The notes: generated by a model not told the origin, from the letters alone. Counted from the stretch's first letter, positions 14,145 to 26,076 are shown. The stretch is DNA of 64,000 bases from an uncultured Pelagibacteraceae bacterium (GCA_902618855.1 CACNCD010000003.1:33878-97877), one strand, 5' to 3'. Numbers and translations: made by a program.

Positions 14145-15101
14145 ATGTCTAAATTAAAAGGGTTATTATTAACAGAGGGCATGCATGGCATGATAAGCCA
14201 AGCCGAAGGCCTAGCAAGAGGTTTAGAACTTGATTTTATACACGAAAAAATTGAACTTAATAATTTTTGGAATTTTTTACCCCCAAAAATAACTCCCGCT
14301 AAAAATTTTGTTTTTAAAAATAATTTAGATAATGATAATTTTAATATCGTAATTTCATGCGGAAGAAAAAGTGTTATCCCATCTATATATTTAAAAAATA
14401 AATTTAAGAATAAAATTATAAATATACACGTACAAAATCCTAAAGTATCCCTTAAAAATTTTGATTTTGTTGTTGTTCCTGAACACGACAGTTTAACTGG
14501 GGAAAATGTCATATCTACGAAAGGAGCAATACACTATTTAACAAAAGATGAATTAGTTCTTAGTCAAAATTATCTAAAATCTAAAATTAACCCCAAAAAA
14601 AAGATAGTATCATTTGTTATTGGAGGTCCTAATAAATATTATAACTATAATGATAAAATGATAGATGATATTTTTCTTAAAATTAAAAAAAATTTTATTC
14701 AAAATAATTATCAAGCAATTATTATACCCTCTATGAGAACGCCCAAAAATGTTATTCAAAGGGCACAAAATTATTTCGATAAACAACAAATTATAATTTC
14801 AGATATTGATAAACAAGCTTATCTTTCATCTCTACAATTGGCTGATCATATCGTTGTAATGTGCGACTCAACGTCAATGATATCCGAAGCTGCTTTAACC
14901 GGAAAACCAATATATGTTGCGCAAATGCCACCGAAAAAAAATAACAAGAGATTTAAAGACTTTTTTAAGCTTTTTGAGAATTTAAATATTATTAAAAATC
15001 TTGGGACAACTGTAGAAGAGTGGAGCTATCAAAAATTAGATGAAACTCAAAGAGTATCAAGTTATATAAAGGAAAAAATTAAAAATTATGACTTTTCTTA
15101 A
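14145..15101 (+). CDS. Mitochondrial fission ELM1-like protein (COG3660/DUF1022)
   Basis: EGMHGMISQAEGLARGL, ISCGRKSVIPSIYLKN, DSTSMISEAALTGKPIYVAQM. Confidence 0.75.
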   Translation: MSKLKGLLLTEGMHGMISQAEGLARGLELDFIHEKIELNNFWNFLPPKITPAKNFVFKNNLDNDNFNIVISCGRKSVIPSIYLKNKFKNKIINIHVQNPKVSLKNFDFVVVPEHDSLTGENVISTKGAIHYLTKDELVLSQNYLKSKINPKKKIVSFVIGGPNKYYNYNDKMIDDIFLKIKKNFIQNNYQAIIIPSMRTPKNVIQRAQNYFDKQQIIISDIDKQAYLSSLQLADHIVVMCDSTSMISEAALTGKPIYVAQMPPKKNNKRFKDFFKLFENLNIIKNLGTTVEEWSYQKLDETQRVSSYIKEKIKNYDFS

Positions 15102-15750
15102 CTCTTTAACAAACAATTCTAAAGAACACAACGAACCTTTTAAACATTGGGAGCTAAATGAGCCTCTATCTAATGAAGCGATTAGCGAGATTATAAATGC
15201 AGATATACCCAACGTAGCAGAACATAATTTAACTTATGATGGAACTCGAGCTATCGATGGTGGTGCGCCTGAATTTAGAGAAGGTATTGCTTCTGGAGGA
15301 AAGGCAATAAAATTTAGATGTTTTGTTACTAAACAAAATGCAGATCAATTTCCCAATCTAGTAAAGTTCATAAAAGAACTTCAATCAGAGAAAACTTATA
15401 GAAAAATTTCTGAACTCATAAATAAAGATTTATCAAATTCATTTGTAAGAGTGGAGGTGATATGCGATCGAAAAGGTTTTTGGCTTAAACCACATTGTGA
15501 TATAAAAGAAAAATTACTATCTTGCCTATTGTTTGTTAATAAATTCAATGAGTCAGAAAGCTTAGGTACAGACTTTTATAATTCTAATCTTGAAAAAATT
15601 AAAACAGTTCCATACAAACATAATTATGGGTATTTCTTTTCAAGCGGACCAAATACTTGGCATGGAATGGAAAAGAAAGAAATAGTAAAAGAAAGAAGAT
15701 GCCTTCAAGTAAATTATGTTTCTTTCCCTACCGATTGGAAAGTCGATTAA
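15088..15750 (+). CDS. Putative 2-oxoglutarate/Fe(II)-dependent oxygenase-fold protein
   Basis: HxD (LKPHCDIKEK) and distal H...R (TWHGMEKKEIVKERR) spaced as in a double-stranded beta-helix; overlaps the upstream gene by 14 bp. Confidence 0.6.
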   Translation: MTFLNSLTNNSKEHNEPFKHWELNEPLSNEAISEIINADIPNVAEHNLTYDGTRAIDGGAPEFREGIASGGKAIKFRCFVTKQNADQFPNLVKFIKELQSEKTYRKISELINKDLSNSFVRVEVICDRKGFWLKPHCDIKEKLLSCLLFVNKFNESESLGTDFYNSNLEKIKTVPYKHNYGYFFSSGPNTWHGMEKKEIVKERRCLQVNYVSFPTDWKVD

Positions 15751-18700
15751 TTAAACATCTTGAAGAGAATTTACAGTTATTTTTTTTGTTTTAAGCGATC
15801 TAATGCCCTCTAAACATGCTTGAGCAGTAGACATATTGGTACAATAGGGAACTTTATTTATTAGTGTTGCTCTCCTTAAAGCAATAGCGTCATTCAAACG
15901 ATGTTCGCTTCTTCCTCCGCCAGTATTTATTACCAAAGCAATTCTTTTTGAGTTTAAAACGTCTACTATGTGCGGAGAACCACCGCTAACTTTATTAATT
16001 ATTTTACATTTCATACCATTTTTCCGTATATAATTTGCGGTACCTTCAGTTCCACATAGTGTAAAATTTAATTTGAGAAGTTTTTTTGCTAAATCTACTC
16101 CTTCCTCTTTATGACTATTTTTTAATGAAATAAAGGCCAATCCTTTTGTTGGTAAAGAGTTTGAGGAAGCAATTTGACTTTTAGCATAAGCAAGACCAAA
16201 ATCTTTATCAAATCCCATAACTTCTCCAGTGGATTTCATTTCAGGTCCAAGCAATACATCCACATTAGGAAATTTATTAAAGGGAAAAACAGCCTCTTTA
16301 ACTGCATACATATTTTTACTCATATTTTTAAGATTAAATTTTTTTAATTTATCACCTGTCATTACTCTAGAAGCTATTTTAGCTAAAGGTATTCCTTTTG
16401 CTTTTGATACAAATGGAACTGTCCTGCTAGCCCGAGGATTTACTTCTATAATAAAAATTTCATCATTTTTAATTGCATATTGTATGTTCATGAAACCTTT
16501 AACTTTAAGAGCCAGGGCTAATTTTTTAGTCTGGTTATTTATTTCTTCTATTAACTCTTTTTTTATCGCAATAGGTGGCAAGCAACAGGCCGAGTCTCCT
16601 GAATGAATTCCTGCCTCTTCAATATGTTGCATTATGCCTGCAACAAAAACCTCTTTTCCATCTGAAATAGCATCAACATCTACCTCCATTGCATTATTTA
16701 TAAATTTATCAATTAAAATTGGATTATTTTCACCAGCTTTAAATGCCTGTTCAACAAGTTCTTTGAGTTGGTCTTTCTCATATACTATTTCCATAGCTCT
16801 TCCACCAAGAACGTATGAAGGTCTAACCATTAAAGGTAATCCAATTTTTAAGGCAATTTCAATTGCCTCATTATACGTTTTTGCAATCCCACTTTCTGCT
16901 TGTTTTAACTTTAACTTGATTAAAAGCTTTCTGAATCTATCTCTATCTTCCGCTAGATCTATTGAGGAATATTGGGTGCCTATTATTGGCAGTGAATTTT
17001 CGTGAAGAAATTTAGCTAATTTTATGGGAGTTTGACCTCCAAATTGTGCAATTATTCCGACTAAATTTCCAGCAGACCTTTCTTTTAATATAATGTTATG
17101 AACATATTCCTCTATCAATGGTTCGAAATACAATCTATCACTTGTATCATAATCTGTTGATACTGTTTCGGGATTGCAATTTATCATAATAGTCTCATAT
17201 CCGGCTTCTTTCAAAGCATAGCTTGCTTGACAACAGCAGTAATCAAATTCTATACCTTGGCCTATTCTGTTTGGACCTCCACCCAAAATAATTATTTTTT
17301 TTCTTGAAGTAGGGTTTGCCTCACATTCACTTTTTAATGAAAAATTCCTTTGATATGTAGAGTACATATAGGGCGTAAATGATTTAAATTCAGCTGCACA
17401 AGTATCTACCTTTTTGTAAACAGGAAAAACTTTTAAAGCTATTCTTTTTTGTCTAATTATTTTTTCACTAGTTTTTGTAAGTTCAGATATTTTTTTATCA
17501 GAAAAGCCTATAGATTTAATCTTATTAAAATTTTCAAAGTTTTTAGGAATTCCATTTTTTTTTAGATTATTTTCTTCCACTACAATTTCTTTTATTTGAT
17601 CCAAAAACCATGGATCTATTCCAGATAATTTATGTATTCGATTTAAACTTATTTTTTTTCTAATAGCTTCTGCAACTAATAATAATTTATTCGGTATATT
17701 TATTTTGAGCTGTTTTTCTATCTCTTTATAACTTAAATTAAAAATTCTGTCTAAACCAGAAAAACCTATTTCCAGAGATGACAATGCCTTTTGCAAAGAT
17801 TCTTTAAAATTTCTTCCTATAGCCATTGCCTCACCTACAGATTTCATTGAGGTTCCTAAAACAGCAGGTGATTGTGAAAATTTTTCAAATGTAAATCTTG
17901 GAATTTTAGTTACTACATAGTCAATGGTTGGTTCAAATGAAGCAGGGGTTGTTTTTGTTATTTCGTTTTTTAATTCATCAAGCGTGTATCCAATAGCCAA
18001 CTTTGCTGCAACTTTTGCGATAGGAAAACCCGTAGCTTTAGATGCTAGAGCAGAGGACCTAGAGACTCTAGGATTCATCTCAATTACAACCATTCTTCCA
18101 TTTTTTGGATTTATTGCGAATTGAACATTTGACCCACCAGTTTCAACACCAATTTTTCTTAAGCATGCGATCGATGCATTTCTCATTACTTGATATTCTT
18201 TATCTGTTAGAGTTAAAGCTGGAGCAATTGTTATTGAGTCACCGGTATGAATGCCCATAGGGTCCACATTTTCTATTGAACAAACTATTATACAATTGTC
18301 ATTTTTATCTCTTACAACTTCCATTTCAAATTCCTTCCATCCTTCAAGACATTCTTCTATTAAAACTTGACTGACAGGGGACTCGTTTAAACCATTTTTG
18401 ACAATTTTAAAAAATTCATTTTTATTTTTTGCAATGCCACCACCTAGTCCACCTAAAGTAAATGCTGGTCTAATTATTGCAGGTAAACCAATTTTTCTCA
18501 AAGCTTTAGCTGCATCCTTATATTTCTTTATTATTTTTGATTTGGGAAGATCTAAACCTATATCAATCATATTTTTTCTAAACTTTTTTCTGTCCTCTGC
18601 GTTTTCGATAGCTTTTGACTTTGCTCCAATAAGTTCAATTTTATATTTTTTTAAAATACCTTTTTTTTCTGCTTCCATTGCTAAATTTAGTGCCGTTTGA

Positions 18701-18975
18701 CCTCCCATGGTAGGCAAGATTGCATCAGGTTTTTCCTTTTGAATTATTTTTTCTAAAATGTCTAAAGTAATAGGTTCTATGTATGTTTTGTCAGCAACAT
18801 TAGGGTCAGTCATAATTGTTGCTGGATTAGAATTAATTAAAATGACTTTATAACCTTCATCTTTGAGGGCTTTACAGGCTTGTGTTCCTGAATAATCAAA
18901 CTCACATGCCTGACCAATTACTATAGGCCCCGCACCAACAACTAAAATTTTTTTAAGATCTTTTCTTTTTGGCAT
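15751..18975 (-). CDS. carB: Carbamoyl-phosphate synthase large subunit
   Basis: 1074 aa, duplicated ATP-grasp halves and MGS-like C terminus. Confidence 0.97.
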   Translation of the reverse strand: MPKRKDLKKILVVGAGPIVIGQACEFDYSGTQACKALKDEGYKVILINSNPATIMTDPNVADKTYIEPITLDILEKIIQKEKPDAILPTMGGQTALNLAMEAEKKGILKKYKIELIGAKSKAIENAEDRKKFRKNMIDIGLDLPKSKIIKKYKDAAKALRKIGLPAIIRPAFTLGGLGGGIAKNKNEFFKIVKNGLNESPVSQVLIEECLEGWKEFEMEVVRDKNDNCIIVCSIENVDPMGIHTGDSITIAPALTLTDKEYQVMRNASIACLRKIGVETGGSNVQFAINPKNGRMVVIEMNPRVSRSSALASKATGFPIAKVAAKLAIGYTLDELKNEITKTTPASFEPTIDYVVTKIPRFTFEKFSQSPAVLGTSMKSVGEAMAIGRNFKESLQKALSSLEIGFSGLDRIFNLSYKEIEKQLKINIPNKLLLVAEAIRKKISLNRIHKLSGIDPWFLDQIKEIVVEENNLKKNGIPKNFENFNKIKSIGFSDKKISELTKTSEKIIRQKRIALKVFPVYKKVDTCAAEFKSFTPYMYSTYQRNFSLKSECEANPTSRKKIIILGGGPNRIGQGIEFDYCCCQASYALKEAGYETIMINCNPETVSTDYDTSDRLYFEPLIEEYVHNIILKERSAGNLVGIIAQFGGQTPIKLAKFLHENSLPIIGTQYSSIDLAEDRDRFRKLLIKLKLKQAESGIAKTYNEAIEIALKIGLPLMVRPSYVLGGRAMEIVYEKDQLKELVEQAFKAGENNPILIDKFINNAMEVDVDAISDGKEVFVAGIMQHIEEAGIHSGDSACCLPPIAIKKELIEEINNQTKKLALALKVKGFMNIQYAIKNDEIFIIEVNPRASRTVPFVSKAKGIPLAKIASRVMTGDKLKKFNLKNMSKNMYAVKEAVFPFNKFPNVDVLLGPEMKSTGEVMGFDKDFGLAYAKSQIASSNSLPTKGLAFISLKNSHKEEGVDLAKKLLKLNFTLCGTEGTANYIRKNGMKCKIINKVSGGSPHIVDVLNSKRIALVINTGGGRSEHRLNDAIALRRATLINKVPYCTNMSTAQACLEGIRSLKTKKITVNSLQDV

Positions 18976-20149
18976 TTTTTTTCATATTGTTGATAAATTC
19001 TTGAAATAAATAAACACTATCTTGAGGGCCAGGGTTAGATTCAGGATGATATTGGACAGAGAACACAGGTTTGTTTTTCAATCTAATTCCTTCAATACTA
19101 TTATCAAATAAAGATGTGTGAGTTACTTGAATATTTTTGGGTAAATTTTCTTTAACAATCTCGAAACCGTGATTTTGACTTGTAATTTCAACTTTATTTT
19201 CAATCAAATTTTTTACAGGATGATTTGCCCCTCTGTGTCCTAATTTCATTTTTCTCGTTTTTGCACCTAGTGCTAAACCTAATATTTGATGACCTAAACA
19301 TATTCCAAAAACAGGTAAGTCTTTTTTGATAAGTTCATTAATTATTCCTATAGCATATTTTCCTGTTGCAGCAGGATCACCAGGTCCATTAGATAAAAAA
19401 ATACCATTTGGTTTTAATTTTAAAATCTTTTCAACACTAGTTTTGCATGAAACTATATTTACTTTACAATTAAAATCTGAAAAATATCTTAAAATATTTT
19501 TTTTAATACCATAATCTATAGCAACTACATTAAGTGATTTGGTGTTATTTCTTATATACCCAATTTCTTTTTTCCAAGTTTTAAATCCTTTCCATATATA
19601 ATTTTTTTTAGTTGTTACTTTTTCAGCTAAATCTAAATTTTTTAACCCATTCCATTTTATGGTTATATTCATTAATTTTTTTAAATTAAATTTCCCTTTT
19701 TTATTTAAAGCAATTGTTCCTTTGGGAGCGCCCTTGTCTCTAATGAAATTAGTTAAGCTTCTAGTATCTAACCCAGTTATCCCGACTACTTTATTTCTTT
19801 TAAGCCATAAGTCTAAATTTGCCAAAGATCTATAATTTGATGGGTTTGTAATTTCAGAGTTGAATATCACACCTTTTGTCCAAATTTTATCAGACTCATG
19901 ATCCTCTTTATTTGTTCCAACGTTTCCTATATGAGGAAAGGTAAAGTTAATTATTTGTCCCGCATATGAGGGGTCAGAAATAATTTCTTGGTAACCAGTT
20001 AAAGATGTATTAAAACAAACTTCTCCAGTTGCGGTACCTTCATATCCAATGCCAATACCTTTTAACACTGTCCTATTTTCAAGAACTAAAACACCTGTAT
20101 GAATCTTTGAGATTTTATTTGAGTTATTTTTTTTTGCTTTTTTCTTCAA
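18953..20149 (-). CDS. carA: Carbamoyl-phosphate synthase small subunit
   Basis: GATase class [10 protein letters not shown]-like [39 protein letters not shown]. Confidence 0.96.
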   Translation of the reverse strand: MKKKAKKNNSNKISKIHTGVLVLENRTVLKGIGIGYEGTATGEVCFNTSLTGYQEIISDPSYAGQIINFTFPHIGNVGTNKEDHESDKIWTKGVIFNSEITNPSNYRSLANLDLWLKRNKVVGITGLDTRSLTNFIRDKGAPKGTIALNKKGKFNLKKLMNITIKWNGLKNLDLAEKVTTKKNYIWKGFKTWKKEIGYIRNNTKSLNVVAIDYGIKKNILRYFSDFNCKVNIVSCKTSVEKILKLKPNGIFLSNGPGDPAATGKYAIGIINELIKKDLPVFGICLGHQILGLALGAKTRKMKLGHRGANHPVKNLIENKVEITSQNHGFEIVKENLPKNIQVTHTSLFDNSIEGIRLKNKPVFSVQYHPESNPGPQDSVYLFQEFINNMKKNAKKKRS

Positions 20150-20266
20150 TTACAACTCATGAGTTAAAGGTTAATACAATAAATCCCTTATTACCGCAAC
20201 AGATGTAATGTGGAAAAATTAAAAATTTTCTTTTTAACAATTTTGTCTTTGAAGTAAATTAAAAAA

Positions 20267-20728
20267 ATGTCATTAAAAGATAAAATCAATATTAGCTACC
20301 AAAACTCTTTAAAATCGAAAGATAGAATGCAGATATCAACCTATAGGTTAATCATATCAGGTATAAAAGATTTGGATATAGCCAACCGCTCTGGACCGAA
20401 TAAAAAGGACACTGATGACGAAGACGTAAAAAAGCTTTTAAAAAAAATGATGAAACAAAGGGCCGAATCTATAGATATTTACAAAAAAAATAACAGAATA
20501 GATTTACTGGAGATAGAACAGAAGGAACATGATATATTAGCAAGCTTCTTGCCAAAACAATTATCAGACGAGGAAACAAAAAAAATTTGCTCCGAATTAA
20601 TCAACTCAACCGGAGCAACTTCTTTAAAAGATATGGGTAAAGTAATGGGAGAATTAAAAAAAAAATATTCTGATAATTTAGACTTTGCCAAAGCAGGCTC
20701 ATTATTAAAAGAGTTATTAAAAAATTAA
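20267..20728 (+). CDS. GatB/YqeY domain protein
   Basis: 153 aa; FLPKQLSDEE, GATSLKDMGKVMGELKKK. Confidence 0.9.
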   Translation: MSLKDKINISYQNSLKSKDRMQISTYRLIISGIKDLDIANRSGPNKKDTDDEDVKKLLKKMMKQRAESIDIYKKNNRIDLLEIEQKEHDILASFLPKQLSDEETKKICSELINSTGATSLKDMGKVMGELKKKYSDNLDFAKAGSLLKELLKN

Positions 20729-20730
20729 TT

Positions 20731-22503
20731 ATGAAGTATCCAAAGGAATATTTAGATGAAATTAAGATGAGACTTAAAGTTTCTACCGTTGTAGCAAGAA
20801 CTGTGAATTTGAAAAAAAGAGGAAAAGAATTTGTAGGATTATCTCCTTTTAAGAATGAAAAAACACCGTCATTTACAGTCAATGATGATAAACAATTTTA
20901 TCATTGTTTTGCAACATCTGAACATGGAAATATATTTGATTTTGTAATGAAAACTCAGAACCTGAAGTTTGGTGAAGCAGTTAAATTTTTAGCTAACCTA
21001 GCTGGAATGCGTCCTTATACTTTTTCTAAACAAGATGAGGAAAGAGAAAAAGCATGGAAAGAATATAGCTCAATTTATAATCAATATGTAAAATTTTATC
21101 ATGATGCGCTTTTCAAAAATGAAGACTCAAACAATGCAAGAGATTATTTAAAAAAAAGAAGTCTTTCTAAAGAAGAGGTTAAAAAATTTAAAATAGGATA
21201 TGTAAAAAGAAATTCAAACTTTTATGATCAAATTAAAAAAGATTTTAGCGATAAAGTCTTAATAGAAAGTGGCCTTTTTTATTTTGATGAAAAAAATAAA
21301 ATTTTTTTAGAAAGGTTTAGAGATAGAATTATTTTTCCAATAAACAATATTTCTGGACAACCCATTGGGCTTGGTGGCAGAACTTTTCAAGATAAAAATT
21401 ATTTAGCAAAGTATATTAATTCACCTGAGACATCTTTTTTTAGGAAAGGATCTAATTTATATAACTTAGATTTAGCGAGAAAATTATCAAATAAAATAGA
21501 ATATGTTTATCTTGTGGAGGGGTACATGGATGTTATTGGATTAAGCAAAAATGGAATTGAAAATGCTGTTGCAAATTTAGGAACCTCTCTAACTGATAAA
21601 CAAATTTTAGTTTTGAATCAATTTTTTAATGACATAATAATTTGTTTTGATGGAGATGAGAGTGGCTATAAAGCGGCATTAAGAGCAGCAGAAAATTCAA
21701 TTAAAGAGCTAAAGCCAGAAAAAAAAATTTCTTTTTTATTTTTACCTGAAAAAGAAGACCCAGATAGTTTTGTAAATAAAAATGGAAAAGATGCTTTTGC
21801 TAAATTTACAAATGAAAATAAAGTACCAATACATAAATTTATATTTAATCATTATATGAAAGAAACAAGTGACGATCCATCTTCAATGGCTATATTTGAA
21901 AAAAAATTAAGAGCTATTGCAAATACTATAAAAGATAATTTTATTAAAAAATATATTCTGGAATTTTTTTTAGAACAAATTTCTTCTCTTACGCCATATT
22001 CAAATTTGAGTACATCTAAAAATGATCATAAAAAATCCAAGTCATTAAAAAGTACCCAAAAATATTTCAATGATAGTAAATCCTTAAGCCCAATTGAGAT
22101 AAAAGAATTTTCTTTGTTATATATTCTCTTAAACAATCTTGATTTATTTAAGTTAAGACCTGAATTAATTGAAAATATTAAATTTTTTACTAGTGAAAAT
22201 AAGATGATTTTTGAAAAAATTTTAGGAGAATTAAATATTAAAGATAATTTAAAATTAAATGATTTAGAAATAGATACACAATTAACAGATAAAATTTTCA
22301 AATTTGCCTCAATAAAACATATTTTATATAACAACAATGATGAACAAAAGGTTCTTGAACTTTTTGAGGAAATTAAAAGAGATCTAAAAAACTATGAATT
22401 GGAGTATAGAATTGAAGAGCTAGAATCAAAATTTTCAAAAGATTTGAGTGAAAGTACATTTAATGAAATAAGGGAGTTGAAAAAATTACAAAATATCAAT
22501 TAA
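20731..22503 (+). CDS. dnaG: DNA primase
   Basis: LSPFKNEKTPSFTVNDDKQFYHCF, Toprim VEGYMDVIGL and FDGDESG. Confidence 0.95.
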   Translation: MKYPKEYLDEIKMRLKVSTVVARTVNLKKRGKEFVGLSPFKNEKTPSFTVNDDKQFYHCFATSEHGNIFDFVMKTQNLKFGEAVKFLANLAGMRPYTFSKQDEEREKAWKEYSSIYNQYVKFYHDALFKNEDSNNARDYLKKRSLSKEEVKKFKIGYVKRNSNFYDQIKKDFSDKVLIESGLFYFDEKNKIFLERFRDRIIFPINNISGQPIGLGGRTFQDKNYLAKYINSPETSFFRKGSNLYNLDLARKLSNKIEYVYLVEGYMDVIGLSKNGIENAVANLGTSLTDKQILVLNQFFNDIIICFDGDESGYKAALRAAENSIKELKPEKKISFLFLPEKEDPDSFVNKNGKDAFAKFTNENKVPIHKFIFNHYMKETSDDPSSMAIFEKKLRAIANTIKDNFIKKYILEFFLEQISSLTPYSNLSTSKNDHKKSKSLKSTQKYFNDSKSLSPIEIKEFSLLYILLNNLDLFKLRPELIENIKFFTSENKMIFEKILGELNIKDNLKLNDLEIDTQLTDKIFKFASIKHILYNNNDEQKVLELFEEIKRDLKNYELEYRIEELESKFSKDLSESTFNEIRELKKLQNIN

Positions 22504-22572
22504 ATCATTAAATTTAAACATGGATTTTTATAAAATTGTCATTATATAGATCTTCCGTACTTTTTTATTATT

Positions 22573-24423
22573 GTGGAAAGAATTATTACAAAATCATTTG
22601 CAAGATTAATGGGCAGAGGTGTCCATAGGGGCTTCATTACATATGAAGAACTAAACAAATCTTTAGGAAAAAGAAATCTTTCCAGTGAAAATCTAGAAAA
22701 AGCATTTTTACATATACTTGATGAAAAAATAAGTTTAGTAGAAAAAAAATCTGATTTTAAAGTTTTAAGAAAAAAAGAAAGTTCTTCTAAAGAAGAAGGA
22801 AAGACAATTGAAAAAAGTGACGATCCGATCAGAATGTATCTAAGAGAGATGGGTGGAGTTGAGCTTCTTTCTCGTGAGGGAGAAATTGCAATTGCGAAAA
22901 GAATTGAAGCCGGAAAAGATGTTATGTTAAATGCATTATCTCAAAGTCCAATTACCGCCCAACAATTTTATGAGTGGAATACTAAACTTCAAAACGATGA
23001 AATAATGGTAAGAGAAATTATAGATATAGATACAAACTATATGGAGGATGAAACAAATAATGCCTCTCTAAAACAAAAAACTTCTAGTGCGCCAGACGAA
23101 AAAAAGAAATCAGAAGAGAATGAAACCACAGAAAATAATGATGAAACAGAAGATGAGTTTAATCCCACACTTGCTGCGATGGAATCTGAAATTAAACCAA
23201 AGGTATTAGAGACAGTAAACACATTAACAAAAGACTATAGTAAACTAATAAAGTATCAGAAAGAAAAATTAGACTGTATTCTAAATTCAACTAGTTTTTC
23301 TTCATCTAAGGAGAAAAATTATCAAAAAATTGTAAATGAAATACTTGAAAATATAAAATCTCTTCAGTTATCTCCCTCCATACTCGAAGAGTTAGTTCAA
23401 AAGCACTATATTGAAAATAAAAAAATAGTTTCTCTTGAAGGCAATTTGTTAAGGCTTGCAATGGAACATAAAATACAAAGAAATGAGTTTGTAAAATTTT
23501 ACATTGGAAATGAAATAAATCCAAACCTAAAATCTTTTCTAGATACAAACCAAATATGGAAAAGTTTTTTTCAAAAAAATAAAAATGAATTTAAAAATAT
23601 AAGGGATAGATTAGTCGAAATAAGTCATAAGCTTGGAATTTCTGTCACAGATTTCAAAAAATTAGTAAGCAGAGTTCAAAAGGGAGAAAAAGAATCTAGA
23701 ATTGCAAAAAAAGAAATGGTTGAAGCTAATTTGAGATTAGTAATTTCTATAGCAAAAAAATATACTAACAGAGGATTACAATTTTTAGATCTTATTCAAG
23801 AAGGAAACATTGGATTGATGAAAGCTGTAGATAAATTTGAATATAGAAGAGGTTATAAGTTTTCAACTTACGCAACTTGGTGGATAAGACAAGCTATTAC
23901 TAGATCAATCGCAGACCAAGCAAGAACCATAAGAATCCCCGTTCATATGATAGAAACAATAAATAAAATAGTTAGAACACAAAGATTAATTCTGGGCGAG
24001 TTTGGAAGAGAAGCTACTCCAGAGGAGCTGGCTAAAAAATTAAGAATGCCTCTTGAAAAAGTCAGAAAAGTATTGAAAATTTCTAAAGAGCCTGTTTCTC
24101 TAGAAAAACCCGTTGGAGATGAGGAAGACAGTAGTCTGGGAGACTTTATAGAGGATACGAAAGCTCTTGCTCCTTTGGAGCAAGCTATTAAAGCAAACTT
24201 AAGTGAAGCAACAACTAAGATATTATCAACTTTAACACCAAGAGAAGAAAGAGTTTTAAGAATGAGATTTGGTGTTGGAATGAATACAGATCATACGTTG
24301 GAAGAAGTTGGTTTACAGTTTTCAGTTACAAGGGAAAGAATAAGGCAAATAGAAGCAAAAGCATTAAGAAAACTTAAGCATCCAAGTAGATCAAAACAAT
24401 TAAAAAGTTTCTTGGAAAGTTAA
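22573..24423 (+). CDS. rpoD: RNA polymerase sigma-70 (housekeeping), GTG start
   Basis: [91 protein letters not shown]. Confidence 0.97.
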   Translation: MERIITKSFARLMGRGVHRGFITYEELNKSLGKRNLSSENLEKAFLHILDEKISLVEKKSDFKVLRKKESSSKEEGKTIEKSDDPIRMYLREMGGVELLSREGEIAIAKRIEAGKDVMLNALSQSPITAQQFYEWNTKLQNDEIMVREIIDIDTNYMEDETNNASLKQKTSSAPDEKKKSEENETTENNDETEDEFNPTLAAMESEIKPKVLETVNTLTKDYSKLIKYQKEKLDCILNSTSFSSSKEKNYQKIVNEILENIKSLQLSPSILEELVQKHYIENKKIVSLEGNLLRLAMEHKIQRNEFVKFYIGNEINPNLKSFLDTNQIWKSFFQKNKNEFKNIRDRLVEISHKLGISVTDFKKLVSRVQKGEKESRIAKKEMVEANLRLVISIAKKYTNRGLQFLDLIQEGNIGLMKAVDKFEYRRGYKFSTYATWWIRQAITRSIADQARTIRIPVHMIETINKIVRTQRLILGEFGREATPEELAKKLRMPLEKVRKVLKISKEPVSLEKPVGDEEDSSLGDFIEDTKALAPLEQAIKANLSEATTKILSTLTPREERVLRMRFGVGMNTDHTLEEVGLQFSVTRERIRQIEAKALRKLKHPSRSKQLKSFLES

Positions 24424-24425
24424 TT

Positions 24426-24500
24426 GGGCCGTTAGCTCAATAGTAGAGTACTGCATTGACATTGCAGGGGTAGTTGGAGCGTAACCAACACGGCCCACCA
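24426..24500 (+). tRNA. tRNA-Val (anticodon GAC), CCA encoded; atypical T-loop and D-loop
   Basis: Acceptor GGGCCGT/ACGGCCC, anticodon stem-loop CTGCA-TTGACAT-TGCAG, T stem GTTGG/CCAAC with loop AGCGTAA, D arm GCTC-AATAGTA-GAGT. Confidence 0.88.
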
Positions 24501-24560
24501 CGATCAACTAACTTTAATTGATAAGTATGAAAAAATGTTATAATTAAATAACTATTATTT

Positions 24561-24637
24561 GGGCCTGTAGCTCAGTTGGTTAGAGCAGTACACTCATAAT
24601 GTATTGGTCCCAGGTTCGAGTCCTGGCGGGCCCACCA
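24561..24637 (+). tRNA. tRNA with CAT anticodon (elongator Met or Ile2/lysidine type)
   Basis: Full cloverleaf: GGGCCTG/CGGGCCC acceptor, loop CTCATAA, T arm CCAGG-TTCGAGT-CCTGG, CCA encoded. Confidence 0.93.
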
Positions 24638-24643
24638 AATTTA

Positions 24644-25243
24644 CTATTTTTTAACAAAATCTTTAAGACTGGTAAACAAAGCTTCAATATCACCATCATT
24701 ACTTTGGATAATAGAATTAAATTCTTCTTTTTGAGTTCTAGCTAAACTTAAACCCTCGATTATTAGATCTCTTATTAAAGGTTTTTCAGGATTCTTTGTG
24801 TATATTCTCCAATCAATTTTTACCTCTGGCCTTTCTTTTGTTGCAACTAAAATACTTGATACAATAGTATACTTATCATTTAATTTCTCCTGTGAAGTTA
24901 CCTCAATTTCAGGATTTGAATATTCAGCCAACCTGCTTGAAAAACTTTTTAAAAAATAATCCTCAAACAGTTCAGTATACTGTTTTTTTTGTTGGTCATT
25001 TATGCTTTTTCTATGTTTGCCAAGTGTATAAAAACCTATACCTCGAATATCAACTGTTTCTTTTGCTATCTGTTTAAGTTTTTCTATTTTTTGTTCTTTT
25101 CCTAAATCACCTCCTAAAATTGTAGATGCTCTATTAACTGTAGATTGCACAAAAATGTTAGGCTCAATAGATATTGAGTTGTCTATGTGAACAAAAAATA
25201 TTAAAAAAATTATTAAAAAATTAATTTTTGTTTTTGAAAACAT
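24644..25243 (-). CDS. MlaC/Ttg2D-family phospholipid-binding periplasmic protein
   Basis: 199 aa with signal peptide; YTELFEDYFLKSFSSRLAEY, VDWRIY, VIIEGLSLARTQKEEFNSII-like C terminus. Confidence 0.8.
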   Translation of the reverse strand: MFSKTKINFLIIFLIFFVHIDNSISIEPNIFVQSTVNRASTILGGDLGKEQKIEKLKQIAKETVDIRGIGFYTLGKHRKSINDQQKKQYTELFEDYFLKSFSSRLAEYSNPEIEVTSQEKLNDKYTIVSSILVATKERPEVKIDWRIYTKNPEKPLIRDLIIEGLSLARTQKEEFNSIIQSNDGDIEALFTSLKDFVKK

Positions 25244-25256
25244 TTTGGTTATTCTA

Positions 25257-26018
25257 CTAATCGGTGCTTACGTCATCCCAATCACTATCATCTTGGGACT
25301 CTGTACTTTTTTTTGAATTTAGGATTTTCTGTTGTCTATCTTGAAGGTATAAACTTTTAACAGAAGCATAAAAATCCATTGAATTTTCTTCTAAATTATC
25401 TAGAGCGTTTAAATTCTTTGCTCTAAAGTCAACTCCATTGGTAGCTCTACTTATATAAAAATCAGAGTCTTTAAAGTGTCGAGTATCATTTTTAACAGTA
25501 ACATTATACCAAGGGTCACCACCAAACATACCTATTACCGTCCCAAACGTATCTCTTGCTGTACTAGGACCCAGTATTGGCAATACTAAGTAACAACCTG
25601 GTCCATTACCCAACTTTCCAAGAGTTTGTCCATAGTCTTCTTTTTCATATTCTTCAAATCCCATTGCGGTTGCAACATCGAATAATCCCAATATACCAAC
25701 TGTAGAGTTTATTCCCAATCTAGCTAAATTATTTCCTGCTTTACCAAGTTCACCTTGTAGAGCATTATTTGGTATTGTAACAAGATTTGATAGATTATTA
25801 AGAAAGTTACTTGTTACAGTTCGTATGCCATTAGGTAATTTTCTGTAACCTACCGCAAGTGGCCTTACTATTGCTCTATCCAAACCTTGATTAAATTTAA
25901 AACTAGCTCTATTGAAAGTTTCTGAGCAGTCTTTAACATTTTCAGGGCCATTATTTTCTGCATTTGCTGAAAAAGCAACGGTTATAGCCAGTAGTGTTAT
26001 AATTATAATTTTTTTCAT
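25257..26018 (-). CDS. MlaA/VacJ-family lipid asymmetry protein
   Basis: FNRASFKFNQGLDRAIVRPLAVGYRKLP, FEEYEKEDYGQTLGKLGNGPGCYLVLPILGPSTARDTFG. Confidence 0.9.
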   Translation of the reverse strand: MKKIIIITLLAITVAFSANAENNGPENVKDCSETFNRASFKFNQGLDRAIVRPLAVGYRKLPNGIRTVTSNFLNNLSNLVTIPNNALQGELGKAGNNLARLGINSTVGILGLFDVATAMGFEEYEKEDYGQTLGKLGNGPGCYLVLPILGPSTARDTFGTVIGMFGGDPWYNVTVKNDTRHFKDSDFYISRATNGVDFRAKNLNALDNLEENSMDFYASVKSLYLQDRQQKILNSKKSTESQDDSDWDDVSTD

Positions 26019-26076
26019 TTTTTAAAGTATGTGTATAATAACATATTTTTTAATGCAAACTAACCTTTAAACATTT

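Noticed and set aside
14120-14512. 130-aa minus-strand ORF antisense to the ELM1-like gene
   Set aside because: Shadow ORF; the plus-strand frame has clear family motifs.
16229-18700. Plus-strand ORFs antisense to carB (16229-16606, 16634-17005, 17924-18124, 18398-18700)
   Set aside because: Mirror ORFs of a highly conserved gene; no independent evidence.
24501-24560. Possible small RNA or terminator between the two tRNAs
   Set aside because: Only weak AT-rich pairing (ACTTTAATTGATAAG region); no clear stem-loop with T-tract.
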